A DNA stretch of 64,000 nucleotides. It comes from Dongia_B soli (GTDB taxonomy: Bacteria; Pseudomonadota; Alphaproteobacteria; Dongiales; Dongiaceae). The translations under genes and the position numbers were made by a program. Position 1 is the first letter of the stretch, and the number at the start of each line of letters is the position of its first letter. The stretch covers positions 1-64,000 of the forward strand of contig NZ_JAXCLW010000012.1 of NCBI RefSeq assembly GCF_034044715.1. Reading direction: 5' to 3'. The notes beneath the pieces are model-generated. The model saw only the letters and a program-made list of their open reading frames with translations, did not search any database and was not told where the DNA came from. This document shows positions 26,122-35,355 of this stretch, piece by piece.

Positions 26122-27291
26122 CTAGGGTTTCATGACGACTTTGATGCAGCCGTCTTCCTTGTCGCGGAATTTCTTGTAGAGCGTCGGTCCATCTTCCAAC
26201 CTTGCCCGATGGGTAATGACGAAGGAGGGATCAATGTCGCCGTTCTCGATCCGCTGCAGTAAATGGGGCAGGTAACGCTGGACCGGTGTCTGCGCCATCT
26301 TGAAGGTCAGCCCCCGATTGATGGCCGAGCCCATCGGTACATTGTCGAGCACGCCGCCATAAACACCGACAATGGAGACGATGCCGAAATTGCGGCAGCA
26401 TTGTATTGCCTGGCGCAGAACGTGCGGACGGTCGGTGCCGAGAAGCACGGCCATCTTGGCGCGATCGACAACAGTATCGATGCCACTGCCAATGTCCGGT
26501 TCGGTGCCGACGGCGTCGATGCAGGCATCGGCCCCGCGCCCCTTGGTCAGGTCGCGGATGCGCTCGCTCACCTCTTCTTCCGAGAAGTCGATGGTGACCG
26601 CGCCGGCTTCGCGGGCGAGGGCGAGCCGTTCCGGCACGCGGTCGACCGCCAGGACGCGCGCCGCTCCCAGCAGAAAGGCGCTGCGGATCGCCATTTGTCC
26701 TACCGGACCGCAGCCCCAGATCGCGATCGTCTCGCCACCTTTGATGTCGCAGAATTCAGCGGCCATATAGCCGGTCGGAAAGATATCGGAGAGGAATAGA
26801 ACTTGTTCATCGCTCAGGCCGCTCTCGATCTTGATTGGCCCTACATCCGCATAAGGTACACGCAGATATTCCGCTTGTCCGCCTGCATAGCCGCCGAGAA
26901 GATGGGAATAGCCGAATAGACCGGCGGGCGATTGGCCCCACAGTTTCGCGGCTGCCGCGGCATCGGGATTGGTTCGTTCACATCCCGAGTAGAAGCCATT
27001 CCGACAAAAGAAGCATTCGCCGCAGGAGATGGTGAAGGGGACGACAACGCGATCGCCAACCTTGAGCTTGCGATTGTCCTTGCCGATTTCGACGACCTCA
27101 CCCATGGTTTCGTGACCGACGATATCGCCACTATGCATCGCCGGCATCACGCCGTCATAGAGGTGAAGATCAGAACCGCAAATCGCGCAGGCAGTCACTT
27201 TGATAATCGCATCGCGCCCTTCCCGAATTGCCGGATCGGGGACGCTTTCGCATCTTATGTCGCCTTTGCCGTGCCAAGTGAGCGCTTTCAT
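26122..27291 (-). CDS. Zinc-dependent alcohol dehydrogenase, formaldehyde-dehydrogenase-like
   Basis: 389 residues; GGAGGCGTAG precedes the ATG. Catalytic zinc ligands are in CAICGSDLH (Cys38) and GHETMGEV (His about 60). The structural zinc site is CGECFFCRNGFYSGC. IWGCGPVGQMAIRSA is the NAD-binding motif. Similarity is to the glutathione-independent formaldehyde dehydrogenase branch of medium-chain ADHs. It probably oxidises an alcohol or aldehyde with NAD. With the PQQ methanol-dehydrogenase-like enzyme at 42 kb, a C1 or aldehyde detoxification role is possible. Confidence 0.9.
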   Translation of the reverse strand: MKALTWHGKGDIRCESVPDPAIREGRDAIIKVTACAICGSDLHLYDGVMPAMHSGDIVGHETMGEVVEIGKDNRKLKVGDRVVVPFTISCGECFFCRNGFYSGCERTNPDAAAAAKLWGQSPAGLFGYSHLLGGYAGGQAEYLRVPYADVGPIKIESGLSDEQVLFLSDIFPTGYMAAEFCDIKGGETIAIWGCGPVGQMAIRSAFLLGAARVLAVDRVPERLALAREAGAVTIDFSEEEVSERIRDLTKGRGADACIDAVGTEPDIGSGIDTVVDRAKMAVLLGTDRPHVLRQAIQCCRNFGIVSIVGVYGGVLDNVPMGSAINRGLTFKMAQTPVQRYLPHLLQRIENGDIDPSFVITHRARLEDGPTLYKKFRDKEDGCIKVVMKP

Positions 27292-27434
27292 CTACGCCTC
27301 CAGAATGCCAATAGATAGATGCGACGGGAACGAGACTGCTTAGAGACGGCAACCGTCTCGCGCAGCAAGCGTTCCAGGCTGAGGTGAAATAGAGTCGGAA
27401 CGAACTGGCGGTACGTACTTGGCTTCGGTCGCTC

Positions 27435-28022
27435 TCAGTGCCAGTCGCCGGCCAGGAGCTGCTCGGTTTCGAGCGCCAGTATCTGCTGGCTGAAACGCTG
27501 CCGGTAAAGCGTCAGCAAGGCGTCGTGGCACGGATCGGAGGAGCTGCAGATCGCATCGATCGGCAAAATCACCCGAAAGCCGAAATCGACCGCATGAAGG
27601 ACGGTTGCCAGGACGCAGACATCAGTTTCCGCGCCGGAGATGATGACATTCGGGCAGCGCCAAGCGTTCAATTGTTGCAAAAGCGCCGGATTGGAGAAAG
27701 CGGAATAGGTCATCTTATCGATCAGTTTTGCCGGCGGAATGAACTTATCCAGCGGTGACATCAAATCCAATACATTGCCGGCCAAATGATCGCGCGTGAC
27801 GTTGCGCCATTTCGAATAAAAATCACGCCAGGTGCCTCTCATTTCATCCGGCGTGCGCGGCGGGATGAAACGGGTAAAGACTGTCCGCTCGGGCAAGGTC
27901 TCGGCGAGCGCCACGACTTTCGGCAGGATGCGCTCCGCCCACGGGGCGGGCCAAGGGCTGCCGGCTTTCAGCAGATTTTGCATATCGACGCAGAGATGCG
28001 CCGCGGAGGCTAAACCACTCAT
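27435..28022 (-). CDS. Isochorismatase-family cysteine hydrolase
   Basis: 195 residues with the family's catalytic triad: Asp13 in CVDMQN, Lys103 in KLIDKMTYSAF and Cys136 in GAETDVCVLATVLHA, preceded by a cis-peptide-like region. Such enzymes hydrolyse amides or ureides (nicotinamidase, ureidoacrylate and related substrates); the particular substrate is not evident. The start is preceded by GAGGGGGG. A perfect 11-base hairpin lies between this gene and the hemerythrin gene upstream of it. Confidence 0.9.
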   Translation of the reverse strand: MSGLASAAHLCVDMQNLLKAGSPWPAPWAERILPKVVALAETLPERTVFTRFIPPRTPDEMRGTWRDFYSKWRNVTRDHLAGNVLDLMSPLDKFIPPAKLIDKMTYSAFSNPALLQQLNAWRCPNVIISGAETDVCVLATVLHAVDFGFRVILPIDAICSSSDPCHDALLTLYRQRFSQQILALETEQLLAGDWH

Positions 28023-28034
28023 CTGGCCCCCCTC

Positions 28035-28064
28035 GCGAAGGACCGCTCTGTCACGGTCCTTCGC
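28035..28064. other. Perfect 11-bp hairpin between hemerythrin and hydrolase genes
   Basis: GCGAAGGACCG (28035-28045) and CGGTCCTTCGC (28054-28064) are perfectly complementary around an 8-base loop. No T-run follows on the minus strand; instead the hairpin runs almost directly into the ribosome-binding site of the hydrolase. It may be an attenuator, an RNA processing site or a weak terminator. Confidence 0.55.
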
Positions 28065-28083
28065 CAGTTAGCAATCAAGATGG

Positions 28084-28539
28084 TCAGGCTGCAGCCTTCA
28101 TCACCTTGTTCTTTTCCTGCTCCATCTCTTCGCCCATCTTCTGCAGGGCGGTTGCATCGAAGTGCTCGCCGAGCTGGGTGAAGACGGTGCTTTCTTCTTC
28201 CTTGATATGGTGTTCAAGCAAGTCCTTGATGACTTTGAGATAAGCTTCCCAACGGGTCGAGCCCTTGCTTCGGCTCCGCGCCATGACTTGCAGCAACTGG
28301 TCGACCAAGCCGTGCTCGATTTCGCCTTCGATGCCGGCCTCCTGGGTTTCTTCTTCTTTTTCCTTTTTTAGCTTGGCATAGACGACCTTTTCTTCGGCCT
28401 TGGAATGGCTGGTCAATGCCACCTTGAACTCGTCGAAGGTTGTCTTCAGTGCATCCTCTTGGAGCTTGCCGCTGCTCATTTTTTCCAGCAGCTCCTTTAC
28501 CTTCTCATGATCCTTTTTGAGCAGTTCCCGGATTTCCAT
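28084..28539 (-). CDS. Hemerythrin-like HHE-domain protein
   Basis: 151 residues, almost all helical. KKDHEKVKELL (His10), TSHSKAEEKVVYAKL (His and Glu), then EHGLVDQLLQ and LLEHHIKEEESTVF provide the ligands of a di-iron HHE four-helix bundle. Bacterial members bind O2, NO or act in iron and oxidative stress. The Lys/Glu-rich linker near residues 60-75 is low complexity. The ATG follows AAGGGAG. Context with aldehyde and stress-type enzymes supports a protective role, but the exact function is not known. Confidence 0.88.
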   Translation of the reverse strand: MEIRELLKKDHEKVKELLEKMSSGKLQEDALKTTFDEFKVALTSHSKAEEKVVYAKLKKEKEEETQEAGIEGEIEHGLVDQLLQVMARSRSKGSTRWEAYLKVIKDLLEHHIKEEESTVFTQLGEHFDATALQKMGEEMEQEKNKVMKAAA

Positions 28540-28661
28540 TCTTTTCTCCCTTAACCGAGGCGGGCCACCCTCTGTCCCGCCGGTCTAGGTCAAATGAATG
28601 CAGGTTCCGATTGTTCCGCCCCGGTTCGCTCCTCTCGCATTTATGTGATGCTTCGCCGCAA

Positions 28662-29237
28662 TTAGTCGTAGCCGGGGTCGCGCGAGGTTTCTCGCTTTTC
28701 GCCCGGCGGAGCGGAAGCGACGTCCGATCGGTTCACGTGCTGCCAGATCTTATCCAGGAAGACGGCCTCGAGCAGGCAGGCGAAAAATATGTTGTTCGCA
28801 TCCGGTCTGTTTGGTCCATCCCAACCCTCCACAGCGATCGATGCCCGGCTATGCGCCTGCCGCACATCCGGATCGTCGTCATGGCTGCGACGGCGATAGA
28901 TGACATCAAGGAATTTTTCCGCGGCCTGACCGCCAGCCCGGTAATCTGCATCGCCGTTGATCCGCAGAACCGTGCTGCGCTCCAGCACCTCCAATCCATC
29001 ATTACCGCAAAGATGTTGGAACACGCTCGGCATGTCGCTGTAGTCGCCGGCTGTGGCGCCGCCCTGAACGGCGACACCGTGGATGAAATTGAAAAGGAAG
29101 CCGAGAACGAAGGGATCGTGCCAAAAATCAGGCGATAGCCCGCCCGCCCGCCGGATGATATGCAGCAGGGAATTCGCCGTCTGGGCAGCGGTTTGATAAG
29201 GACCGGTCGCCTCTATGGGCCCCGCGATTTCTGGCAT
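28662..29237 (-). CDS. Hypothetical protein, no recognised domain
   Basis: About 191 residues from the likely ATG at 29237 (MPEIAGPIEATGPYQTAAQ); the frame extends to 29303. It looks soluble with alpha-helical character, including HIIRRAGGLSPDFWHDPFVLGFLFNFIHGVAV and a second stretch NNIFFACLLEAVFLDKIWQHV. No signal peptide or known motif. Codon usage and composition match the neighbours, so I consider it real. It is followed on the same strand by nothing until the hemerythrin gene, about 120 bases on. Confidence 0.6.
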   Translation of the reverse strand: MPEIAGPIEATGPYQTAAQTANSLLHIIRRAGGLSPDFWHDPFVLGFLFNFIHGVAVQGGATAGDYSDMPSVFQHLCGNDGLEVLERSTVLRINGDADYRAGGQAAEKFLDVIYRRRSHDDDPDVRQAHSRASIAVEGWDGPNRPDANNIFFACLLEAVFLDKIWQHVNRSDVASAPPGEKRETSRDPGYD

Positions 29238-29334
29238 CAGACTTCTCCGGGAAGACCGGATATATAACCGCGCGGGCGACGGCTGAGTTCCTGGTGAATT
29301 CAACGCGACCCCATGGCCGTGTTAATTTGACCCG

Positions 29335-31818
29335 TCAGGGCTTCGGCAGGGCATAGGCGATGATCGCATCTCCGGCCCTGGTGCCGAGCGAGCCATGACC
29401 GCCCGCCACGGCGATGACGAATTGCCGCTGGCTGGCTTCCGACCAGTAGCTCATCGGCGTAGCCTGTCCGCCGGCTGGCAGTCGGCCTTCCCAGAGTTGC
29501 TTGCCGTCCGAAACGCCATAAGCGCGGATATAATAATCGAGTGTCGAGGTCAGAAAGGCGACGCCGCCCGCCGTGATGATCGGCCCGCCGAGGCTGGGTA
29601 CGCCCATTTTGAAAGGCAAAGGCACTGGCGAACTGTCCCGGATCGTGCCGTTCTTGTGCATATAAGCGATCTTGCCGGATCTCAGGTCGATGCCGGCGAT
29701 ATACCCCCAGGGCGGCGACTGGCAGGGCAGATTGATGAGCGAGAGGAAGGGTTCGAGATCGACGCCGAAAGGCGCGCCGCGATTGGGGTTGAGGCCGCCC
29801 TCACTGCGCGGGAAGGCAGGTGCCTTCCCTTCTTCCTGCTCCGATGCCGCAGGTTGCTCCTTCTTGAGACGCTCGTTCCATTCTTTGTCGAATTGCTCGC
29901 GTGGAATCAGCCGATCGACAAAGCCCATGTAATCGGGATTGGCGAAAGCGATCTGCCGCACCGGGTCGACGGCGATGCCGCCCCAGTCGAAGATGCCGAA
30001 ATTGCCCGGATAGACGAGTGTCCCCTGCAGGGAAGGCGGTGTGAAAATCCCGTCATAACGCAACGAGCGGAACTTCACCCGGCAGGCAAGCTGGTCGAAC
30101 ATCGTCGCGCCCCACATATCCTTTTCCTGCAGCCTTTCCGGCGGCAGGAAGGTGAGGGCCGAAAAGGGCTGCGTCGGTGCGGCCGTATCGCCTGCAACGG
30201 TGCCCCGCGGCACGGTGCGCTCCTCCACCGGCACGATGGGCTTGCCGCTGCGCCGGTCGAGCACATAGAGATCGCCGCGCTTGGTCGGCGCGACCAAAGC
30301 GGGGACCACGCCTTGTGGCGTGTTCAGGTCGATAAGGCTCGGCTGGGAGCCCACATCCATATCCCAAAGATCGTGATGCACGGTCTGGAAGACCCAGCGC
30401 ATCTGCCCGGTATCGATATCGAGGGCGACAATTGCGCTGGAGAATCTTTCGGTCTGCGGTGACCGTTTCGCGCCAAACTGATCCGGTGGCTGGTTGCCCA
30501 TGGGGATATAGATAAGGCCGAGCTGCTCATCGGCGCTAGAGATGCTCCAGCTATTTGGCGAGCTGCGGGTGTAATGCTGATCCGGCCCGATCGGCTGGGT
30601 GTTGTCGGGATTGCCGGAATCCCAGTTCCATTTAAGTTCGCCGGTCTTGGCATCATAGGCACGAATGACGCCCGAGGGCGAGTTGACATTGACGTTATCG
30701 CTGACATTGCCGCCGATGATGACGAGGTTATCGGCGATGACCGGCGGTGATGTCGAATAATAGAAACCGGCTTGCAGTTCGGGCATGCCGCGCCACAAAT
30801 CGACCTCGCCATGATTGCCGAAATCCTCGCAGAGCTTGCCGGTCGCCGCATCGAGCGCAAGCAGCCGCGCGTCTGCCGTCGGCATGAACAGCCGGTGGGC
30901 GCAGGGCGTTGTTGCCGCAGCGGATGTGTCGGTGTGATAGGAGAGGCCTCGGCAGGTCAGATGCTGCAAATCGGGTGACTGCTTCAGCTTCGGATCGTAA
31001 CGCCACCGCTCCTTTCCCGTCTCGGCATCGAGGGCGATGACAAAATTATGCGGCGTGCAGATGTACAGCAGGTTGCCGACTTTCAGCGGCGTCACTTCGT
31101 AGGTCGTCTCGATGGGATCCTGTGGGCTGCGAATATCCTTGGTGTGATATTCCCAGGCAACCTGTAACTTGTCGGCATTTGACGGTGTAATCTGATCCAG
31201 AGGCGAGTAGCGCTGGCCGAAATGGGTACCGCCATAAGCGGTCCACTCGCCGTTCGAAGCAAGCGCTCCGCCCGTTGCCGATGGGGCCGTTGTGGATGCG
31301 GGCGACGCTGATGCGCTCGACGCCCCGCCGGTCGAGGAGGCGGTAGTTTCCATCGCTAACCGGCCCGGCCGGTCATGGTGATCGATGAAAACCGAGATGA
31401 TGCCGACAACGCCGGCGATCGCCAGGCTCGCTGCCAAAGCCACTGCGCCACCACGCCCTCCTGTCGCTTCAGGACCGATAGCGCCCGCTCTGAACCAGCG
31501 GCCGAAGGACCAGACAAGCACACAGAAGCCAACCAGGAAAACGATATCCCCGCGCGCCGCCAACGGCCACCAGTCGAGACCCACTTCCCACACTGACCAA
31601 GCCAACGTCCCCAAGACGACCAGCGCATAGAGCCATGGCGCTTCGCGTCGTTTGAGGAAAATCAAAATACTCGTTGCGATGAAGCCGATGCCTGCAACTA
31701 TGTAATACCAGGAACCGCCAAGCAGGATGAGGCGCATGCCGCCATAGCCAAGAACTAGGCCCGCGATCAGGAGGAAGCCGCCCAGCAGCCAGACGGCTAA
31801 AGATCGAAGAAAGCGCAT
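29335..31818 (-). CDS. gcd: Membrane-bound PQQ-dependent glucose/quinate-type dehydrogenase
   Basis: 827 residues from ATG 31818 (GGAG 8 bases upstream; a GTG at 31824 is the alternative). Five N-terminal membrane helices (first ~140 residues, with LGGSWYYIVAG typical of Gcd) precede a periplasmic eight-bladed PQQ propeller. EWTAYGGTHFGQRYSPLDQI, TPLKVGNLLYICTPHN and WVFQTVHHDLWDMD are family motifs. It oxidises sugars such as glucose to lactones in the periplasm and passes electrons to ubiquinone. PQQ biosynthesis genes are not in this window. Monocistronic by position. Confidence 0.93.
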   Translation of the reverse strand: MRFLRSLAVWLLGGFLLIAGLVLGYGGMRLILLGGSWYYIVAGIGFIATSILIFLKRREAPWLYALVVLGTLAWSVWEVGLDWWPLAARGDIVFLVGFCVLVWSFGRWFRAGAIGPEATGGRGGAVALAASLAIAGVVGIISVFIDHHDRPGRLAMETTASSTGGASSASASPASTTAPSATGGALASNGEWTAYGGTHFGQRYSPLDQITPSNADKLQVAWEYHTKDIRSPQDPIETTYEVTPLKVGNLLYICTPHNFVIALDAETGKERWRYDPKLKQSPDLQHLTCRGLSYHTDTSAAATTPCAHRLFMPTADARLLALDAATGKLCEDFGNHGEVDLWRGMPELQAGFYYSTSPPVIADNLVIIGGNVSDNVNVNSPSGVIRAYDAKTGELKWNWDSGNPDNTQPIGPDQHYTRSSPNSWSISSADEQLGLIYIPMGNQPPDQFGAKRSPQTERFSSAIVALDIDTGQMRWVFQTVHHDLWDMDVGSQPSLIDLNTPQGVVPALVAPTKRGDLYVLDRRSGKPIVPVEERTVPRGTVAGDTAAPTQPFSALTFLPPERLQEKDMWGATMFDQLACRVKFRSLRYDGIFTPPSLQGTLVYPGNFGIFDWGGIAVDPVRQIAFANPDYMGFVDRLIPREQFDKEWNERLKKEQPAASEQEEGKAPAFPRSEGGLNPNRGAPFGVDLEPFLSLINLPCQSPPWGYIAGIDLRSGKIAYMHKNGTIRDSSPVPLPFKMGVPSLGGPIITAGGVAFLTSTLDYYIRAYGVSDGKQLWEGRLPAGGQATPMSYWSEASQRQFVIAVAGGHGSLGTRAGDAIIAYALPKP

Positions 31819-31958
31819 ATTCACAGCTCCGCATCAGCCAAGCCGTAAACAGCGCGTAGCCGGATTTTGTTCCGCCAGGTCGGGTTGCAAGAAGCTGACA
31901 GTCCGCGTCGATGCCGCGGACTGTCTTCCGCCTATGCTATCTCTTTGCCTGCATCCTG

Positions 31959-32480
31959 TTACAAGGATGCAGCAGCCACCTGAAGTGCATCTATGATCAA
32001 ATTGGTCGCGGCCCGAATCAACATGACCCGGTCGTCGATGATGACATAGCGATAGCCGGCTTGCAGCGGCGGCAGTTGCTGCAGCAGGTCGGGCGGCAAG
32101 TTACGATAGGCGAGACCAGGCGGCAGCGTGCCGCCGCGCGCGAGTTTCTGCTGAATGCCGGGTGGCAATCCGCCTTTCTTGGCAAGGCCGGGCGGCATAT
32201 GCTTTTGCTTGTTCTTCTTGCCTTGATGTCCGCTATCGATCGCCACCCATTGGTCATACCGCTGTTGGTAATAGTCCGCAATGATGCGGCGGGCGACTTC
32301 GCTGATAACGATCGCGCCGACACTGGGCGATGAATCGGCCAATTGTTCGCCGATGTGGGTAGCGGTGATGGCGTGAGGCGCAGGTGCGACTGCCATCGCC
32401 GGTCCCATCGAGACCAGGAATGCAAAACATGCCGCCGGAACGGCCAATGAAGTGAGAGTTCGGGATTTGCGAGGCATCAT
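31959..32480 (-). CDS. CigR/RcnB-like exported protein
   Basis: About 173 residues from ATG 32480, preceded by AAGGAAA; a longer frame has no site. The N-terminus is a signal peptide (SLAVPAACFAFLVSMGPAMA). The C-terminal ~90 residues have the family pattern PPGLAKKGGLPPGIQQKLARGG, a repeated LPPGLA/LPPDL segment and finally YRYVIIDDRVMLIRAATNLIIDAL. This is the CigR (anti-virulence) and RcnB-like group of periplasmic or inner-membrane-tethered proteins; precise function unsettled. Divergent from ghrA. Confidence 0.8.
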   Translation of the reverse strand: MMPRKSRTLTSLAVPAACFAFLVSMGPAMAVAPAPHAITATHIGEQLADSSPSVGAIVISEVARRIIADYYQQRYDQWVAIDSGHQGKKNKQKHMPPGLAKKGGLPPGIQQKLARGGTLPPGLAYRNLPPDLLQQLPPLQAGYRYVIIDDRVMLIRAATNLIIDALQVAAASL

Positions 32481-32712
32481 TTTCCTTGGCGCTTCGGTCT
32501 CAGTCAGCGGCTGCCGGTAGCAGTTACCGCTATGCATGGATATTGCTGGTGCATGTCTAGCATGCCGGTGCTGGTTCTTACAGCCGTTGCGGCATCCGCG
32601 GCAGGTCTTCAAACTAAATGTGATTCGGCCGCGCCCGGGGAATCGGGCGCGATCTTGACATCGGCAACGCCTTTCCGTCTAAAGACAAGGCCGAACATTC
32701 GTGGGACCGATC

Positions 32713-33642
32713 ATGGCCATTCTCTATGCTGCCGATCCAAGTGAAGCCGATCAATGGCTGGGATCGATCCGGGAGATCGATCCGGCGCTGATCTTCCGCC
32801 ATTGGCCGGATTACGGCCCGGCTGAGGAGATCGATTTCATCATCGTCAGCGGCCATCTGCCCGGCGACCTTTCGGCCTTCACCCATGTGCGCGGCATCCA
32901 ATCGACCTGGGCCGGGGTCAATCACCTGATGCAAGGTGGCGGCTTGCCGGCCGGCGTGCCGCTCGCCCGCATGGTGGATGACGGCCTCACCGTCAGCATG
33001 AGCGAATATATGGTGTTCCACGTGCTGGATCGCCTGCGCCAGGGCAAGGCCTTGCGACAGGCGCAGCGCGAGCATGTCTGGGCGGATCATCCGGTGCCGG
33101 TGGAACAGCGGCCGACCATCGGCATCATGGGGCTTGGTACATTGGGCCAGGATGCCGCGCGGCAGCTCTTGCCGCTCGGCTTGACATTGCGCGGTTGGAG
33201 CCGCACCGCCAAGCAGGTCGACGGCGTTGAGAGCTTCGCCGGTCTCGATGCTCTGCCGGCCTTTCTCGGCGGTTGCGATATCCTGATCTGCCTCTTGCCG
33301 CTGACACCGGAAACCACCGGTATCCTCAACCGGCGCCTGTTCGATCTGCTGCCGAAACATGCCTGCCTGATCAATGCGGCACGCGGCGCGCATCTGGTGG
33401 AAGAGGATTTATTGGCGGTTCTCGATTCCGGCCATCTCGATCATGCCGTGCTGGATGTCTTCCGCACCGAACCGCTGCCGGCTGGCCATCCTTTCTGGGC
33501 GCATCCGAAAATCACCATTACCCCGCATATCGCCGCCATCACGCGGCCGGGCACGGGAGCTGCATTGATCGTCGAGAATTATCGCCGCGCGACGGCTGGG
33601 GAAAGGCTGCAGAACCAGGTTGACCGTGCGCAAGGCTATTAA
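32713..33642 (+). CDS. ghrA: D-2-hydroxyacid dehydrogenase, glyoxylate/hydroxypyruvate reductase A-like
   Basis: 309 residues from ATG 32713 (a GTG at 32701 is possible). The nucleotide-binding motif is GIMGLGTLGQDAARQL. The catalytic Arg is in INAARGAHL, the Glu region in FRTEPLPAGHPFW, and the His in ITPHIAAIT. The N-terminal half is the substrate domain with STWAGVNHL, as in GhrA. It reduces glyoxylate or hydroxypyruvate with NADPH. A GntR regulator is encoded convergently 10 bases downstream. Confidence 0.88.
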   Translation: MAILYAADPSEADQWLGSIREIDPALIFRHWPDYGPAEEIDFIIVSGHLPGDLSAFTHVRGIQSTWAGVNHLMQGGGLPAGVPLARMVDDGLTVSMSEYMVFHVLDRLRQGKALRQAQREHVWADHPVPVEQRPTIGIMGLGTLGQDAARQLLPLGLTLRGWSRTAKQVDGVESFAGLDALPAFLGGCDILICLLPLTPETTGILNRRLFDLLPKHACLINAARGAHLVEEDLLAVLDSGHLDHAVLDVFRTEPLPAGHPFWAHPKITITPHIAAITRPGTGAALIVENYRRATAGERLQNQVDRAQGY

Positions 33643-33652
33643 GCCGGCGACG

Positions 33653-34372
33653 TCAAAACTTAGCCAGGCTGCGGCGGTAATTCTCCATGCGCGCCAGCAT
33701 CATTGAGATGTGGTTGCGGCGGATATGCCCGACAGCCTCGAAATCATGCACCGACAGCGCCCGCAAGGTCTCCTCGACCTCGTGCAGCAGGAACTGCATT
33801 TCGCGCCGCACATCCTCGGTCTGCATCCAGCCATACCAGTAGCGGTCGGTCTGGTGATACATGACATCGATGAAATGCCGTAAAAAGGGATTGCCGATCA
33901 CATTATTGACCAGGGCATAGAACTGGTCGCAGAGCCCAGCATATTCCGTGATATCCGGCTCGTCATTCCCCTCGAGGATATGCCGGATCCGTGCGCGGAT
34001 CTCCTCAACGCCTTGCATCTCTGCCGGCTTGAGCGGCTGGGGCGATATCTCCCCCATCATTTCCACCAGCCGCAGGCGGAGCTTGTACATGTCGACAAGT
34101 TGCCGGTCGTCGATCTCGGTGATGCGGCAGCCGACGCCGTTTTTGACCTCAACCAGCCCGTCGGCGCTTAGACGATGCAGCGCCTGGCGGACCGGCGTCC
34201 GGCTCAGCCCGAATTCCGCCGCCAAATCGACTTCGGTCAGCCGGCTGCCCGGCGGGTAATAGCTGGTGGCGATCCGTTGGCGTAGCGCTTCATAAACCGT
34301 ATTGGAATTGGCGCCATGCGGCACGGCCGGCCGTGCCGCGTTATCCCCCGCGCGGCTATTACTTTTCACCAT
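33653..34372 (-). CDS. GntR-family transcriptional regulator (FCD/FadR subgroup)
   Basis: 239 residues. The N-terminal winged helix (residues ~25-90) has LTEVDLAAEFGLSRTPVRQALHRLSADGLVEV. The C-terminal ~140 residues form an all-helical FCD ligand-binding domain with Asp and His ligand residues (DQFYALVNNVIGNPFLRHF, HIRRNHISMML). FadR-type regulators sense carboxylic acids, often hydroxy- or keto-acids, so control of the neighbouring reductase gene is plausible though it is convergent. Confidence 0.9.
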   Translation of the reverse strand: MVKSNSRAGDNAARPAVPHGANSNTVYEALRQRIATSYYPPGSRLTEVDLAAEFGLSRTPVRQALHRLSADGLVEVKNGVGCRITEIDDRQLVDMYKLRLRLVEMMGEISPQPLKPAEMQGVEEIRARIRHILEGNDEPDITEYAGLCDQFYALVNNVIGNPFLRHFIDVMYHQTDRYWYGWMQTEDVRREMQFLLHEVEETLRALSVHDFEAVGHIRRNHISMMLARMENYRRSLAKF

Positions 34373-34847
34373 CGTCCCTCACGCTCGAGCGCATTGGCGG
34401 GCGGCAATTCCACCCAGATCCGTTATTTTGCCGGCCCGATACGGCCGGTGACCCGATATTGTCATCTATCTCTAGGTTCTTCATCGACCGCTCACAAGTC
34501 CGAAGGGCGGCAGCTGAGATTTCGATCTTATGGCAGGCTGCACAGGTAACGCCCGCCGGGCCCGTATAATCTGCAGGCGCGGGGCCGTCCCGTGAGGGGC
34601 GTGGCGGGGCGGTGGGGAGTGTCATCGTGACGCAGGTCACTGGTTCCAAGAGTTGGCATGGTCCGCTTGCAGCGTCAGGTATATAGATGAGCCGGGCCCC
34701 GCGACTTTCACCGAGATTTGTGTGGGTAGGACTGAATGACAGGCAGATATAGAACTCGGCCCGGTAGCGAAACTGCCGCAAACGCATGGTGATGGCTTTG
34801 CCAGCGATCTTCGCGGCGTGCCGGTGCCTTATGGAAAGGGATGAAAA
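34373..34847. other. 475-base intergenic region with a GTGAC-N4-GTCAC palindrome
   Basis: GTGAC (34627-34631), GCAG and GTCAC (34636-34640) make an FNR/CRP-style 5-4-5 palindrome about 200 bases upstream of the lipoprotein gene. A minus-strand frame here encodes a CAACH heme-type motif, but its composition does not look coding. Otherwise nothing recognised. The gntR promoter must lie near its left edge. Confidence 0.4.
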
Positions 34848-35228
34848 ATGAAGCGTTTAGGTGCAATCTTGGCAGCGGTTACGGTGCTTGCCGGTTGTGC
34901 TCAGAGTTACCAGCCGGTTGTCGATACCAAGGGCGTCGATTCGGCACGGTACCAGCAGGATTTGTATGAATGCCGGCAATATGCCGAGCAGAAGAGCCCG
35001 GCCGGCAATGCAGCGATCGGCGGCCTCGGCGGCGCGGCGGGCGGTGCCGCCCTCGGTGCGATCACAGGGGCCATTCTACCGGGCGCCAGCGCCGGCACGG
35101 GCGCTGCCCTGGGCGCTGCCACGGGCGGCGCGGTCGGCGCCGGTGGCGGCGCCTATAAGGGCATCAGCGACCAGCAGCGGATTATCGACAATTGCCTACG
35201 CGGGCGGGGCTACAGCGTGCTGAATTAA
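34848..35228 (+). CDS. Glycine-zipper outer-membrane-type lipoprotein
   Basis: 126 residues. MKRLGAILAAVTVLAGC has a lipobox (LAGC), so the mature protein starts at Cys17 and is lipidated. After a linker with YECRQYAEQ there is a long glycine-zipper (AAIGGLGGAAGGAALGAITGAILPGASAGTGAALG), typical of small envelope lipoproteins that insert or oligomerise in membranes. The C-terminus has NCLRGRGYSV, which supplies a third Cys. AAAGGGATGAAAA precedes the ATG. Role in envelope maintenance is inferred from the family only. Confidence 0.9.
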   Translation: MKRLGAILAAVTVLAGCAQSYQPVVDTKGVDSARYQQDLYECRQYAEQKSPAGNAAIGGLGGAAGGAALGAITGAILPGASAGTGAALGAATGGAVGAGGGAYKGISDQQRIIDNCLRGRGYSVLN

Positions 35229-35261
35229 ACGCCGCAACCGGCGAAAATCTGCTAAACACAC

Positions 35262-35296
35262 CCCGCCTGGGTGGCTCCCCGTCCAGGCGGGTTTTT
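35262..35296 (+). terminator. Rho-independent terminator after the lipoprotein gene
   Basis: CCCGCCTGG (35262-35270) pairs with CCAGGCGGG (35283-35291) around a 12-base loop and is followed by TTTTT. Confidence 0.9.
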
Positions 35297-35355
35297 AGCG
35301 TCCGACGTCTTCCCGCCGGTCGCACGTTTGAATGCCTTAATTTGGACCGGAACAA

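Noticed and set aside
34359..34787. 142-codon minus-strand frame with a CAACH motif, suggesting a small cytochrome
   Set aside because: No signal peptide or cytochrome context, composition not coding-like, and the FNR-like palindrome overlaps its internal Met; a single CXXCH is expected by chance.
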